Position numbers and translations under genes: made by a program
Assembly (NCBI GenBank): GCA_019119145.1
Contig: DWXR01000100.1
Location: 1-41,975, forward strand
DNA from: Hominenteromicrobium gallistercoris
GTDB lineage: Bacteria > Bacillota > Clostridia > Oscillospirales > Acutalibacteraceae
Length of the DNA: 41,975 nucleotides
Direction of reading: 5' to 3'
Shown here: positions 7,718-16,243 of the stretch, piece by piece
How positions within the stretch are numbered: the stretch's first letter is position 1
How the letters are laid out: each line of letters opens with the position of its first letter
Notes under the pieces: model-generated
What the model was told of the DNA's origin: nothing
What the model saw: only the letters and a program-made list of their open reading frames with translations
Databases searched by the model: none

Positions 7718-10700
7718 ATGAGCGCGGAAAATCGCTTTACATTGGAGGATATTCTGGCGGAACAGCGTCGCGCGCGCGAGGCGGCCGCGGAAGGCGCCGC
7801 ACAGGCGGAGCCGGAGGCGCAGCCCGAAGCGCCCGCAGAGCAGGCGGCGGAGGCGCCCGGGGCGGAACCGGAAGAGGCGCAGGAAGAGGCGCCGCAGGCG
7901 GAGGACGCCGGGGAGAGCGCCGCACCGGTCGCGCCGCAGGGCGAGGCCCCCGCACGGCAGGCGCCCGCCGCCCCGGCGGACGCGGAGCCCACGGCGGTCG
8001 AGACCGTGGAAACGCCGTACACCGAGGAGGAGCGCAGCGAAAACAAGCGCAAGAAAAAGCGCGGCCTGTTCGGACGGCGGAAGGACAAGAAAGAAAAGAA
8101 AGAGAAAAAGAAGAAAGAGGACTTCGACGCGTCGGAGGACATGTATTACGGCATCCAGCTCAAGCCCATCGACGAATACACGCGCAGCTTCGACGCGACC
8201 GGCGAGATCTCGCGGGAGGACGAGGGCTTCAAAAAGCTGTTCGACGAAAACACGGCCGAGCTCGACGACGAGGTGGCGAAGGACTTTGAGCGCTTGCAGC
8301 GCGAGCGCCGCCGCCGCGTGGCCGAAGCCGTAGAAAACGCCGGCGTCGACATCGACGAGGTGGAGAACGAGCTGGGCATCGTCGCGCCGGTGCCGGTCTC
8401 CGCGTTTGCGGGCGACCCGTACGCGAAGCAGCACGGCATCGAGGTGGAATCCGGCAAGGGCGAGGACAACCTGCCGGAGTTCCAGAAGGCCATGCTGCAG
8501 GACGCGCAGACGCGCACGATGGAGATCAAGCTCGACCTGGACAGCGACACGATCGGCGTCCAGCAGGCGAAGGTCGTGCCGGAGGTCAGCGAGGACTCGG
8601 TGCGCCGGATCCTCGAGACCGTGCAGGAGGCGCCGGAGGACGCGCCGCCGGTGCGCGAGGATATGGAGGAAATCAGCTCGGTGCGCGTCGCGTCGGAGGA
8701 GCCGGAGACGGAAGAGCCGATCGGCGAGTTCGACGACGTGTCGAGCTTTTCGGAGGAAAAGCGCGCCGAAATGGAAGAGGCGCAGCCGCAGGAGGCGGAC
8801 GGCGAACAGCCCGAGGCGGGCGCAGCGCCGGAAGCGGCGGCCCCGGCCGCTGAAGGGGGCGAAGCGGCCCCCGAGCCGCAGGCCAGGATCTCCGTGCCGG
8901 TCAACGACGTGACGGAATACAGAAAGCGCGACCTGCCGGTGCACATCATCAGCGCGGACGTGCTGCAGAGCGCCCTGCTCAGCGAGGCGCGCATCTATTC
9001 GGAAGACAGCAATACGAGCGCGGCGGCCGGCCGGCACCGGCTGAAGATCCGGTTCGGCGACAAGGATGCGGAGGAGGCCCCGGAGACGACGGCCGAAGCG
9101 AGCAGCGACGAGCAGCTCGACGACTTCACCGGCCCGGCCGATGCGAAGAGCGTTTCGCACGACCTGCGCGCGACGATGCGCGAGCTGACGCTCCGCACGC
9201 TCGTGACCGGCCTGAGCACGGCGGTCCTGCTGATCGCCTCGTTCATCGCGGAAGCCGCCTTCAGCCCGAACACGACGGATACGGGCGGCGCCATCGGATA
9301 CACGATCGTTTCCCTGATTTTCCTGCTGATTGCGATCGGCTTCTGCGCGAAGTCGCTTCTGAACGGCCTGCGCGCGCTGCTGCAGTTCCGCGCGAATTCG
9401 GACAGCGCGGCGGCCGTGGCGGCGGCGGCCGTGCTGATCCAGACGATCTGCACGCTGTTCTCCTCGAGCGCGCTCGCGACCGGGCAGGTCCACCTGTACG
9501 CCGGCATTGCGGCGGGCATTCTGTTCCTGAATTCGCTCGGCAAGCTGACGATGATCCGGCGCATCCACTCGAACTTCCGCTTCGTGGCGTCCCGCGAGCA
9601 GAAGTACACGGTGCGCGTTTTCGACGATTACAACACCTCGCTGAAGCTCGCGGGCTCTTCGGTGGTTTCGCAGCCCACGATCGCGTACCAGCAGAAGGCG
9701 GGCTTCTTGAAGCGTTTCCTGCAGATCTCCTATGAGCCGGACCCGGCGGAGACGGCCTCGCAGATGCTGGCGCCGGTCGGGCTCGTCGCCTCGCTGCTGC
9801 TGTGCGTCGTGGCGCTCGTCATCACAAAGGACGCGTCGCTGGCGATCACGGCGCTCGCGGCTTCCTGCTGCGTCTGCGTCGCGGTGACGAACATGCTGGC
9901 GGTCAATCTGCCGATCAGCCGCCTGTCGCACCGGATGCGCCGCGCCGGCGCGATGGTCTCGGGCTATGAGGCGATCAAGCGCATGAGCGCCGTCAACGCG
10001 GTGCTCGTCGATTCGGCGGACCTGTTCCCGCGCGGCACCGTCGTGCTCAACGGCGTCAAGCCGTTCGAGCAGGAGGGGCTGGAGGAGGCCATTCTCAAGG
10101 CCGGCGCGCTGATGCAGGCGCTCGGCGGCCCGCTTTGCGGCGTTTTCGAGCAGGTGCTCAGCGAGTACGAGGGCGAGCTGCCCGAGGTTGAAAAGGGCCG
10201 CTTTGAGGCCGGCAACGGCGTTGTCGGCACGGTGGACGGCAGCGAGATCCTGATCGGCTCGCGCGCGCTGCTCCTCTCCCACGGCGTCGAGGCGCCGGAG
10301 CAGGCGCTGGAGGACCGCTACGCCACCGGCAGCCGCCAGATCCTCTACGTGGCGGCGGACGGCGTGCTCAGCGCCATGTTCATCCTCACCTACAACGCGG
10401 ACCGGAAGAAGAAGGCGGAGATCGCCGAGCTCGAGCTCAACGGCGTTTCGCTGCTCGTCCGCTCGTCGGATGCGAACCTCACGCCGCAGTTCATCGGCCG
10501 CCTGTTCGGCATCGACGCCTCGGCGATCAACGTGATCGGCGCGGAGACGGACAGCGCCTGCGACCGCCTCGTGACCGGCCAGGTCGACCGCGCGGACGCC
10601 TATGTCGCGACGAAGGGCCGCGTGGAATCGATGATGAGCGTCGTGTCCGCCTGCATCGACGAGAAGAAGAACATCAGCTTCATCGTCGCGATGCAGAACG

Positions 10701-10849
10701 CAGCCGTGATCATCGGCTTCGTGCTGGTGGCGTTCCTCACGTTCATCGCGGGCGTCAGCCAGATCTCGTCGTTTGCGCTGTTCATCTACGAGCTGTTCTG
10801 GCTCGTCGCGGCGGTCATCCTGCCGCGCTTCAAGAACAAGATCAAATAA
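7718..10849 (+). CDS. Large membrane protein: acidic disordered N-terminus plus degenerate P-type-ATPase-like core
   Basis: 1043 residues. The ATG at 7718 has AAAAGGAGG eight bases upstream and is one base after rlmB. Residues 1-110 are Ala/Glu/Pro-rich and disordered; about 108-140 is a Lys-rich block; to about 480 it is acidic and low-complexity. About eight membrane segments follow (near 490, 527, 563, 592, 683, 707, 985 and 1017), in the 4+2+2 order of P1B ATPases. Between segments 6 and 7 the soluble part aligns by eye with a P1B catalytic region: the AVLVDSADLFPRGT stretch sits where VVFDKTGTLTxG belongs, GGPLCGVF sits where SEHPLAxAI belongs, and GVVGTVDGSEILIGSRALL matches the ATP-binding domain. 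However, DKTGT, TGES, TGDN and GDGxND are all missing, so ATP hydrolysis and transport are very unlikely. Asp765 remains without its KTGT. Function unknown; a regulatory or scaffold role is a guess. Confidence 0.8.
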   Translation: MSAENRFTLEDILAEQRRAREAAAEGAAQAEPEAQPEAPAEQAAEAPGAEPEEAQEEAPQAEDAGESAAPVAPQGEAPARQAPAAPADAEPTAVETVETPYTEEERSENKRKKKRGLFGRRKDKKEKKEKKKKEDFDASEDMYYGIQLKPIDEYTRSFDATGEISREDEGFKKLFDENTAELDDEVAKDFERLQRERRRRVAEAVENAGVDIDEVENELGIVAPVPVSAFAGDPYAKQHGIEVESGKGEDNLPEFQKAMLQDAQTRTMEIKLDLDSDTIGVQQAKVVPEVSEDSVRRILETVQEAPEDAPPVREDMEEISSVRVASEEPETEEPIGEFDDVSSFSEEKRAEMEEAQPQEADGEQPEAGAAPEAAAPAAEGGEAAPEPQARISVPVNDVTEYRKRDLPVHIISADVLQSALLSEARIYSEDSNTSAAAGRHRLKIRFGDKDAEEAPETTAEASSDEQLDDFTGPADAKSVSHDLRATMRELTLRTLVTGLSTAVLLIASFIAEAAFSPNTTDTGGAIGYTIVSLIFLLIAIGFCAKSLLNGLRALLQFRANSDSAAAVAAAAVLIQTICTLFSSSALATGQVHLYAGIAAGILFLNSLGKLTMIRRIHSNFRFVASREQKYTVRVFDDYNTSLKLAGSSVVSQPTIAYQQKAGFLKRFLQISYEPDPAETASQMLAPVGLVASLLLCVVALVITKDASLAITALAASCCVCVAVTNMLAVNLPISRLSHRMRRAGAMVSGYEAIKRMSAVNAVLVDSADLFPRGTVVLNGVKPFEQEGLEEAILKAGALMQALGGPLCGVFEQVLSEYEGELPEVEKGRFEAGNGVVGTVDGSEILIGSRALLLSHGVEAPEQALEDRYATGSRQILYVAADGVLSAMFILTYNADRKKKAEIAELELNGVSLLVRSSDANLTPQFIGRLFGIDASAINVIGAETDSACDRLVTGQVDRADAYVATKGRVESMMSVVSACIDEKKNISFIVAMQNAAVIIGFVLVAFLTFIAGVSQISSFALFIYELFWLVAAVILPRFKNKIK

Positions 10850-10865
10850 AAAGCAAAGCGCATGC

Positions 10866-10904
10866 AAAAAGCGGTCCGTCCCTCTGCGGGGCGGGCCGCT
10901 TTTC
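10866..10904 (+). terminator. Terminator of the rlmB operon
   Basis: GC-rich stem AAGCGGTCCGTCCC / GGGGCGGGCCGCTT followed by TTTTC, 20 bases after the stop. Confidence 0.85.
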
Positions 10905-10979
10905 GGCGTATGGGGCGCAGGGGCTTTGGGCCATGCACGACAACGGCGCGGACTGCGTAAAATGGCGTAGTGCAGGGCT

Positions 10980-11321
10980 ATGCGGGGTTACAGCGCGGGG
11001 AAATGGGGTGGTACCATCCGGATCCTCTCGCCGCCCGTTCCGTTCGCGTTCTGCTTTGAGTCCGTCGGGCACCTGATGGACGCGGTGGGCCGGGCTGTCC
11101 ATACACTGCACGTGCTGTCCTCCGCTCTGGGGCGGATCGGCAGCCGCTTTTTCCTCTGCGTGACGGTGCGCTTTTCGGAGCGCATCGCGGCGCGCAGCCT
11201 GTTTTCCGAATACGGCGTGTTTGTGGGCGCGGGGCGGCTGGTGGCGTCGTACATCGGCGAGCACGCCGACGCCTTCATCCCGGACGCCGTGGCGAAGATG
11301 GGCCGGTATCTGACGCTGTGA
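10980..11321 (+). CDS. Short protein resembling the C-terminal domain of MecA (ClpC adaptor)
   Basis: A 113-residue ORF. From about residue 20 it follows the MecA/YpbH C-terminal pattern: PFAFCFESVGHLMDAVGRAV, then SSALGRIGSRFFLCVTV, LFSEYG and YIGEHADAFI, matching the family's F-rF-s-e---, SsLyk--g-YyLvl, lsEYG and YlkEHgk-I blocks. In MecA this half binds ClpC/ClpP and triggers assembly, while the N-terminal half recruits substrates. Here the N-terminal half is absent: an in-frame TAG lies at 10968, four codons before the ATG. The start is weak (AGGG five bases upstream). It may be a stand-alone ClpC-binding domain or a decayed mecA. No promoter is obvious. Confidence 0.5.
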   Translation: MRGYSAGKWGGTIRILSPPVPFAFCFESVGHLMDAVGRAVHTLHVLSSALGRIGSRFFLCVTVRFSERIAARSLFSEYGVFVGAGRLVASYIGEHADAFIPDAVAKMGRYLTL

Positions 11322-11363
11322 CGGCGCGCAATGCCGCGCCGCCTGTCCGAAAGCATAAAAAAA

Positions 11364-11401
11364 CTGCCGGCCGCAGTCCGTGTTGCGGCCGGCAGCTTTT
11401 T
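11364..11401. terminator. Bidirectional terminator
   Basis: Perfect 12-base stem CTGCCGGCCGCA / TGCGGCCGGCAG with TTTTT on the plus side and a seven-T run on the minus side. It serves the MecA-like gene and the convergent lipoprotein gene. Confidence 0.92.
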
Positions 11402-11410
11402 GCTGCAGGG

Positions 11411-11863
11411 TTATACGCCGAGCGCCTCGACGAGCGCGTTCAGCTTTTCGGTGTCGCTGCCGGTGGCGAAGATCAGCGTCGCGCCGTTGCGGTAGAGCAG
11501 CGTCGTCGTGCTGTCGTCGCTGAAATAGAAGCGGTTGTACTCGCTGGAGTCGACGAACCGCTCGCCGCTCTGCCCGGTCTTGACGCCGCTGAGCATCTGC
11601 GCGTAGTTGGAGCGGGCCGTGTCCGAGGCGGCGAAGATGAAGAAGCCGGCGCTCGCGTTTTCCTCGCTGACGGTCAGCGCCGTCAGAATGGTCGAGGTGT
11701 CGAAATCCGCGATGCTGTCGGTCGCCGTGAAGCCCGCGGTCTCGCAGGCGGCGGTGAAGTCCTCGGCGGTCACGCTGCGGCGGCCGGAACAGCCGGTCAG
11801 CGCGATGCAGAATACGAGCATCAGGGCGGTCAGCAGAAAGGGTAGCCGGTGGTTATTTCTCAT
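11411..11863 (-). CDS. Small lipoprotein, family not recognised
   Basis: A 150-residue exported protein. It has a signal peptide with lipobox ALTGC (Cys25 would be the lipidated residue), then a small mixed alpha/beta domain with the features TAEDFTAACETAGF, SNYAQMLSGV and FYFSDDSTTTLLYRNGATLI. The layout (a short helix with an AAC-AGF pattern, then a beta sheet, then a C-terminal helix) recalls small clostridial substrate-free lipoproteins. No function can be assigned. The ATG at 11863 has AAGGAGC seven bases upstream. It overlaps the 3' end of the VanZ-family gene by 11 bases, so the two are coupled. Confidence 0.8.
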   Translation of the reverse strand: MRNNHRLPFLLTALMLVFCIALTGCSGRRSVTAEDFTAACETAGFTATDSIADFDTSTILTALTVSEENASAGFFIFAASDTARSNYAQMLSGVKTGQSGERFVDSSEYNRFYFSDDSTTTLLYRNGATLIFATGSDTEKLNALVEALGV

Positions 11864-12329
11864 GTCGTTTGCTCCTTACCGTGCAAAAAATCAGAAAGAT
11901 GAGGAAAAAGCCGGTCAGGCAGCCGGCAGTGTCGAGCCAGACGTCGAGCAGGGACGAGCCGCGCCCGCTGAAGATCTGGATCGTCTCGTCGATGGCGGCG
12001 GCAAAAAAGCCGAGCGCCGGAAAGTCGAGCAGCCGGCGGCCGCGCGCGAGCGGCCTGCCGTTTCGGTCCAAAAGGAGGTTCAAAAGCAGGGAAAGCTCGG
12101 CGCCGAGCAGGGCGTACTCCGAAAAATGGGCCGCCTTGCGCAGCAGGAATTCGTCGACCGGCACGTGCAGAAGCTGCTCGAGCCACGCGCGCAGCGAGCC
12201 GCTCATCGCGCCCGAGGCGGCGCCGCTCTGCAGCGAATTGCCCCAGATGAACGCGAGCGTCAGCCCGATCAGCACCCCGAGGACGAGGCCCGTGCGCCGG
12301 TTGCGCCGTATTCGGTTTTGTGCTTCCAA
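11853..12329 (-). CDS. VanZ-family membrane protein
   Basis: 158 residues with about four membrane segments. Family landmarks are present: WGNSLQSG after the first helix, RKAAHFSEYALLG in the middle, and DETIQIFSGRGSSLLDVWLD in the third block, matching the D-E-xQ-F--GR-----D pattern of VanZ. VanZ raises teicoplanin resistance in enterococci by an unclear mechanism; most chromosomal relatives have unknown roles at the membrane. The start is set at the TTG at 12329-12327 because AAAGGAGG lies seven bases upstream. The in-frame ATG at 12353 would place that ribosome binding site inside the gene. Its promoter is probably 12362-12390. Confidence 0.88.
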   Translation of the reverse strand: MEAQNRIRRNRRTGLVLGVLIGLTLAFIWGNSLQSGAASGAMSGSLRAWLEQLLHVPVDEFLLRKAAHFSEYALLGAELSLLLNLLLDRNGRPLARGRRLLDFPALGFFAAAIDETIQIFSGRGSSLLDVWLDTAGCLTGFFLIFLIFCTVRSKRHEK

Positions 12330-12361
12330 GGCGCAGCCTCCTTTGCCGTGCATTTATAGAA

Positions 12362-12390
12362 ATTTTACCACGCGCGGCCGCGCAGCACAA
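12362..12390 (-). promoter_or_regulatory. Promoter of the VanZ-lipoprotein pair
   Basis: Minus-strand TTGTGC (12390-12385), 17-base spacer, TAAAAT (12367-12362). Confidence 0.5.
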
Positions 12391-12444
12391 TGCCGTAACA
12401 GAAATTTAATAATTTTGTGCGCCCGGAAATGGCCGGCGTAAACC

Positions 12445-12473
12445 TTGCGGCGGCGCGGGGAGTATGGTATACT
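12445..12473 (+). promoter_or_regulatory. Promoter of the lipoprotein/two-component operon
   Basis: TTGCGG (12445-12450), 17-base spacer, TATACT (12468-12473), about 100 bases before the GTG start. It lies back to back with the VanZ promoter. Confidence 0.6.
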
Positions 12474-12575
12474 GTAGGAAAATGGCCCGGTGCGGCCGTT
12501 TGAGATCCGGGCCGCGCGGCGCATCTGCGCAGGGCGCGCCGCCCGGGCGAATATCCAGTGCAGGAGGTGGCGGCC

Positions 12576-13952
12576 GTGCGGCGGACGCTCAGGAAAATAA
12601 CGGCTCTGCTGACGTGCGCCGTGCTGGCGGCGTCGCTGTCGGCCTGCGGGGAGATCACGGGGCTGGACGCGCAGGCGCTGATGTCCCCCCCGCGGACGAC
12701 GGCGGACCGGCAGGCGATCTACACGCTGATGTGCGGCGAGGAAAGCGACGTGACGCTGATCTACCCGAAAAACGGCGACTACCGCTCCGCGATCATCTCG
12801 CGCGACCTCAACGGCGACGGCGTCGCGGAGGTGGCCGGCTTCTGCGCCAACGGCGACGCGGGCGGCATACGCCTGCAGTTCATGACGAAGGACGCCGACG
12901 GCGCCTGGTACTCGCTCGCGCAGTTCACCTCGGCGGCGACGCAGGTGGACCGCGTGTTCTTCGGCGATCTGACCGGGGACGGCACGGAGGAGGTCGTCGT
13001 CGGCTGGGGCGACCCGCAGACCGCGACGGCCAGCGTTTCGGTCTACAGCATCGAGTCCGGCAGCGTGCGGGAGCTCTCGATGAACGCCGTGACCTACAGC
13101 GAAATGCTGCTGACGGACTTCGACGGCGACAGCGTGCAGGAGCTGTTCGTGCTGAGCACGGCGCAGGCGGGCTCCGGTGAGGAGACCGTGACGGCGCCGC
13201 TCGGGCGGCTGTACCGGTTCGACGGCGAGCAGCCGTACGTGGCGCTGACCGTGCCGCTCGACTCGGCAGTGACGCGCTATTCCGGCGCGCTGTTCACGCA
13301 GATCAACACCGCGCGCAGCGCCGTCGTGCTCGACGGCGTCAAGGCGGACGGGCGCATGGTGACGCAGGTCGTCGGCTACGACGAGGTTGCCGAGCGGCTG
13401 CTCGCACCGCTGTCGGAGTCGGGGGCCGTGAACCCCACCGACCGGGACACGGCGGTGTCCGTCTCCGCGCGCGACATCAACGGCGACGGCGTGACCGAGC
13501 TGCCGACGGCGGCGCTCGTGATGGAGCCGGCCGAGGGCGGCACGGCGGACTCGACCGCCTACACGGTCACGTGGAATACATACAGCCTTTCGGACAACAC
13601 GCTGACGCCCGTGTGCGGCAGCATCATCAACACGGCGGAAAACTACATCGTCGTGCTGCCCGAAAGCGAATCGCTGCTCGCCTGCGCGAACGATTCGGTC
13701 ACGCGGACCTCCACCTTTTTCCGCTATGAGCGCATGGGGGCCGGGCCGATCGGCCGCGAGGACCTCTTCTCGATAACGGTCTACTCCGAGGAGGCGTGGG
13801 CCGAGCGCGGGGAAGAGGAAAAGGAAGACGAAATCTATCTCAACAGCATGGGCGGACGGATCTATGTGCTGACGGTGCTCGACCCGTCCCTTTCGGAGGA
13901 CAGCGCGCTGATCCGCGCCGTGTGCGAGGATTTTCAGATATTGAACGAGTAA
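12576..13952 (+). CDS. Lipoprotein with FG-GAP/VCBS-like calcium-loop repeats
   Basis: 458 residues. The signal peptide ends in lipobox LSAC (Cys24). The mature part carries at least four DxNGDGxxE-type loops (DLNGDGVAEV, DLTGDGTEEV, DFDGDSVQEL, DINGDGVTEL), as in FG-GAP/VCBS beta-propeller blades that bind Ca2+. It is probably a surface-anchored propeller. The GTG at 12576 is taken as start: AGGAGG lies eight bases upstream, and translation from here gives a normal signal peptide (MRRTLRKITALL). The stop is 20 bases before the response regulator, so it is the first gene of the operon and may feed information to, or be a target of, the kinase. Ligand unknown. Confidence 0.85.
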   Translation: MRRTLRKITALLTCAVLAASLSACGEITGLDAQALMSPPRTTADRQAIYTLMCGEESDVTLIYPKNGDYRSAIISRDLNGDGVAEVAGFCANGDAGGIRLQFMTKDADGAWYSLAQFTSAATQVDRVFFGDLTGDGTEEVVVGWGDPQTATASVSVYSIESGSVRELSMNAVTYSEMLLTDFDGDSVQELFVLSTAQAGSGEETVTAPLGRLYRFDGEQPYVALTVPLDSAVTRYSGALFTQINTARSAVVLDGVKADGRMVTQVVGYDEVAERLLAPLSESGAVNPTDRDTAVSVSARDINGDGVTELPTAALVMEPAEGGTADSTAYTVTWNTYSLSDNTLTPVCGSIINTAENYIVVLPESESLLACANDSVTRTSTFFRYERMGAGPIGREDLFSITVYSEEAWAERGEEEKEDEIYLNSMGGRIYVLTVLDPSLSEDSALIRAVCEDFQILNE

Positions 13953-13972
13953 GGGAGAAAGGATGCAAAGCG

Positions 13973-14677
13973 ATGAGAAAGATCCTGGTTGCCGAGGATG
14001 AACAGAATATCCGCGAATTTGTGGTGATCAACCTGAAGCGCGCGGGCTACGAGGCCGTGGAAGCGGCGAACGGCGAGGAGGCGCTGCGCCTGTACGAGCG
14101 GGCAAACGGCGATTTCGACGTGGCGATCCTCGACATCATGATGCCCGGCGAATACGACGGCCTGGAGGTCTGCAAGCGGCTGCGCAAGCAGAGCAGCTCG
14201 ATCGGCATCATCCTTCTGACGGCGAAAACGCAGGAGATGGACAAGGTCACCGGCCTGATGATGGGCGCCGACGACTATGTGACGAAGCCGTTCAGCCCGT
14301 CGGAGCTTGTGGCGCGCGTGGATGCGGTCTACCGCCGCGTCGCGCAGTTTTCCCACGCGGCCGAGCCGAACTTTTCGGAGGAGCTGCGCTCGGGCGCGTT
14401 CGTGCTGAACCTGCGCAACCGCTCATTCACGAAGAACGGCAGGCCGGTGGAGCTGACGCAGGTGGAGTTCCAGATCATGGAATACTTTTTCTCGAACATC
14501 GGCAAGGCGCTCAAGCGCATCGACATTTTGAAGCATGTCTGGGGCAGCGGCTACGTCGGCGAGGAGAAGATCGTGGACGTCAACATCCGGCGCCTGCGCA
14601 TGAAGATTGAAGATGAGGCGAGCAGCCCGCGCCATATCGTGACCGTGTGGGGCGTCGGCTACCGCTGGGACCAGTAA
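13973..14677 (+). CDS. Response regulator, OmpR/PhoB family
   Basis: A 234-residue DNA-binding regulator of the two-component pair. The receiver domain (1-120) has the acidic pocket E8/D9, phospho-acceptor Asp54 (AILDIMMPG), Thr83 and Lys105 (TKPF). The winged-helix output domain (about 135-234) ends in VTVWGVGYRW, the OmpR-family signature. The ATG at 13973 follows GAGAAAGGA by a normal distance. The gene sits 16 bases before its histidine kinase. All phosphorylation residues are intact, so it should be functional. Targets cannot be deduced; autoregulation of this operon is common for the family. Confidence 0.95.
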   Translation: MRKILVAEDEQNIREFVVINLKRAGYEAVEAANGEEALRLYERANGDFDVAILDIMMPGEYDGLEVCKRLRKQSSSIGIILLTAKTQEMDKVTGLMMGADDYVTKPFSPSELVARVDAVYRRVAQFSHAAEPNFSEELRSGAFVLNLRNRSFTKNGRPVELTQVEFQIMEYFFSNIGKALKRIDILKHVWGSGYVGEEKIVDVNIRRLRMKIEDEASSPRHIVTVWGVGYRWDQ

Positions 14678-14693
14678 GACAGGGGAGAGGCAC

Positions 14694-16217
14694 GTGCAGA
14701 CGAAGAAAAAACGGGAGGGTACCGTGTTCCGCAACGGGATCGCCCGCCGCTGGCTTTTGAACAGCCTCGGCGTGATGATCCTGCTGCTTGCCGCGTGCAT
14801 CACGGCGCTTTCGTTCGTCGTGCAGAGCTACGCGTACAACGGCATCCAGATGACGCTGGTCGGCCGCAGCGACGAGCTGCCCACCGTGCTTTCCTCCAGC
14901 ATGAAGACGGTGAACGAATTCAACGCCGCGGCGCGCAGCTACACGGAGAATTTCCCCGACAAGAACCTGATGGAGGTCATGGCGGTCAGCCGCACCGGCA
15001 AGATCCTCTCGACCTCGACGGGCTTTGCGCCGGACCAGACGCAGACGATGCCGGACTACGAGAGCGCGATGCACGCGTCCTCCGGCTACGGCTACTGGAT
15101 CGGCAAGCTCACGAGCGGCGAAAAGGTCATGGCGATCACGCGCGTGGTGCGCGGCGCGAACGGCGCGGTGCTCGGCGCGGTGCGGTACGTCGTCTCGATG
15201 GAGCGCGCCGACCGGCAGATCACCTTTGTGGTGCTGTGCCTCGTCGGCGTCGGCATTCTGATCATCGCGCTCGTCACGCTTTCCGGCCTGTACTTTGTGC
15301 GCTCGATCGTCAAGCCGATCCGCGCGCTGAACGCCACGGCCGAGAAGATCGCGCAGGGCAATTTCGACGTGCGCGTCAAGAAGGACAAGAACGACGAGAT
15401 CGGCGCGCTGTGCGAGTCGATCAACGACATGGCCGCGGAGCTCGGCGCGGCGGAAAAGATGAAGAACGACTTCATCTCCTCCGTCTCCCACGAGCTGCGC
15501 ACGCCGCTGACGGCCATCAAGGGCTGGGCGGAGACGATCCAGAGCGGCGGCGTCGGGCGCGAGACGTATGTAAAGGGCATGAGCGTCATCATCCGCGAGT
15601 CGGAGCGCCTCTCCGGCATGGTGGAGGAGCTGCTCGACTTTTCGCGCATGCAGAGCGGCCGCATGCGGCTGATCATGAACAAAATCGACCTGCTTGCGGA
15701 GCTGGACGAGGCGGTGTACATGTTCACCGACCGCGCCCGCACCGAGCACAAGACGCTGATCTACGACGAGGAGGACACGATGCTTTCGCCGATCCTCGGC
15801 GACGTCAACCGGCTGCGGCAGGTCTTCATCAACATCATCGACAACGCCCTGAAGTACACGAACCCGGGCGGCACCGTGCGCGTTGCGGCGTATGAGGACG
15901 ACGGCTTCATCCGCGTCGTCATCAAGGACAACGGCTGCGGCATCCCGGCCGAGCACCTGCCGAACGTGAAGCGGAAGTTCTACAAGGCGAACCAGAACGT
16001 GCGCGGCAACGGCATCGGCCTTGCCGTCGCGAACGAAATCATGGAGCTGCATTCCGGCTCGCTCGACATCGACAGCCAGGAGGGCATCGGCACGACGGTG
16101 ATCATCACGATCCCGACGATGAAGAAGCTCGAGACGAACCCGGAGCTTTCCAATACGACGAAGATCCCGTCCGTCACGGGGCGGGTGCAGGTCGTCGAGC
16201 GCAAGCAGGACGACTGA
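14694..16217 (+). CDS. Sensor histidine kinase
   Basis: 507 residues and membrane-bound. The first membrane segment (about 19-43) is followed by an extracytoplasmic sensor region of about 130 residues, probably a single-Cache or PAS-like fold (VMAVSRTGKILSTS), then the second segment (about 174-198), HAMP (200-250), HisKA with His266 in SVSHELRTPLTAI, and HATPase_c with N-box NIIDNALKY, G1 DNGCGIP and G2 GNGIGLAV. The C-terminal 35 residues are an unstructured tail. The start is a GTG at 14694 behind GGGGAGAGG. The layout resembles PhoR/WalK-type kinases. It phosphorylates the regulator encoded just upstream; the signal is unknown. Confidence 0.95.
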   Translation: MQTKKKREGTVFRNGIARRWLLNSLGVMILLLAACITALSFVVQSYAYNGIQMTLVGRSDELPTVLSSSMKTVNEFNAAARSYTENFPDKNLMEVMAVSRTGKILSTSTGFAPDQTQTMPDYESAMHASSGYGYWIGKLTSGEKVMAITRVVRGANGAVLGAVRYVVSMERADRQITFVVLCLVGVGILIIALVTLSGLYFVRSIVKPIRALNATAEKIAQGNFDVRVKKDKNDEIGALCESINDMAAELGAAEKMKNDFISSVSHELRTPLTAIKGWAETIQSGGVGRETYVKGMSVIIRESERLSGMVEELLDFSRMQSGRMRLIMNKIDLLAELDEAVYMFTDRARTEHKTLIYDEEDTMLSPILGDVNRLRQVFINIIDNALKYTNPGGTVRVAAYEDDGFIRVVIKDNGCGIPAEHLPNVKRKFYKANQNVRGNGIGLAVANEIMELHSGSLDIDSQEGIGTTVIITIPTMKKLETNPELSNTTKIPSVTGRVQVVERKQDD

Positions 16218-16243
16218 TCTCTTTTTTCAGAAAGGACAAGTAC

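Noticed and set aside
7694..10867. 1057-codon open frame on the minus strand
   Set aside because: Antisense shadow of the pseudo-P-type ATPase gene. Arg/His/Asp-rich composition without membrane segments or a family; caused by high GC and codon bias of the real gene.
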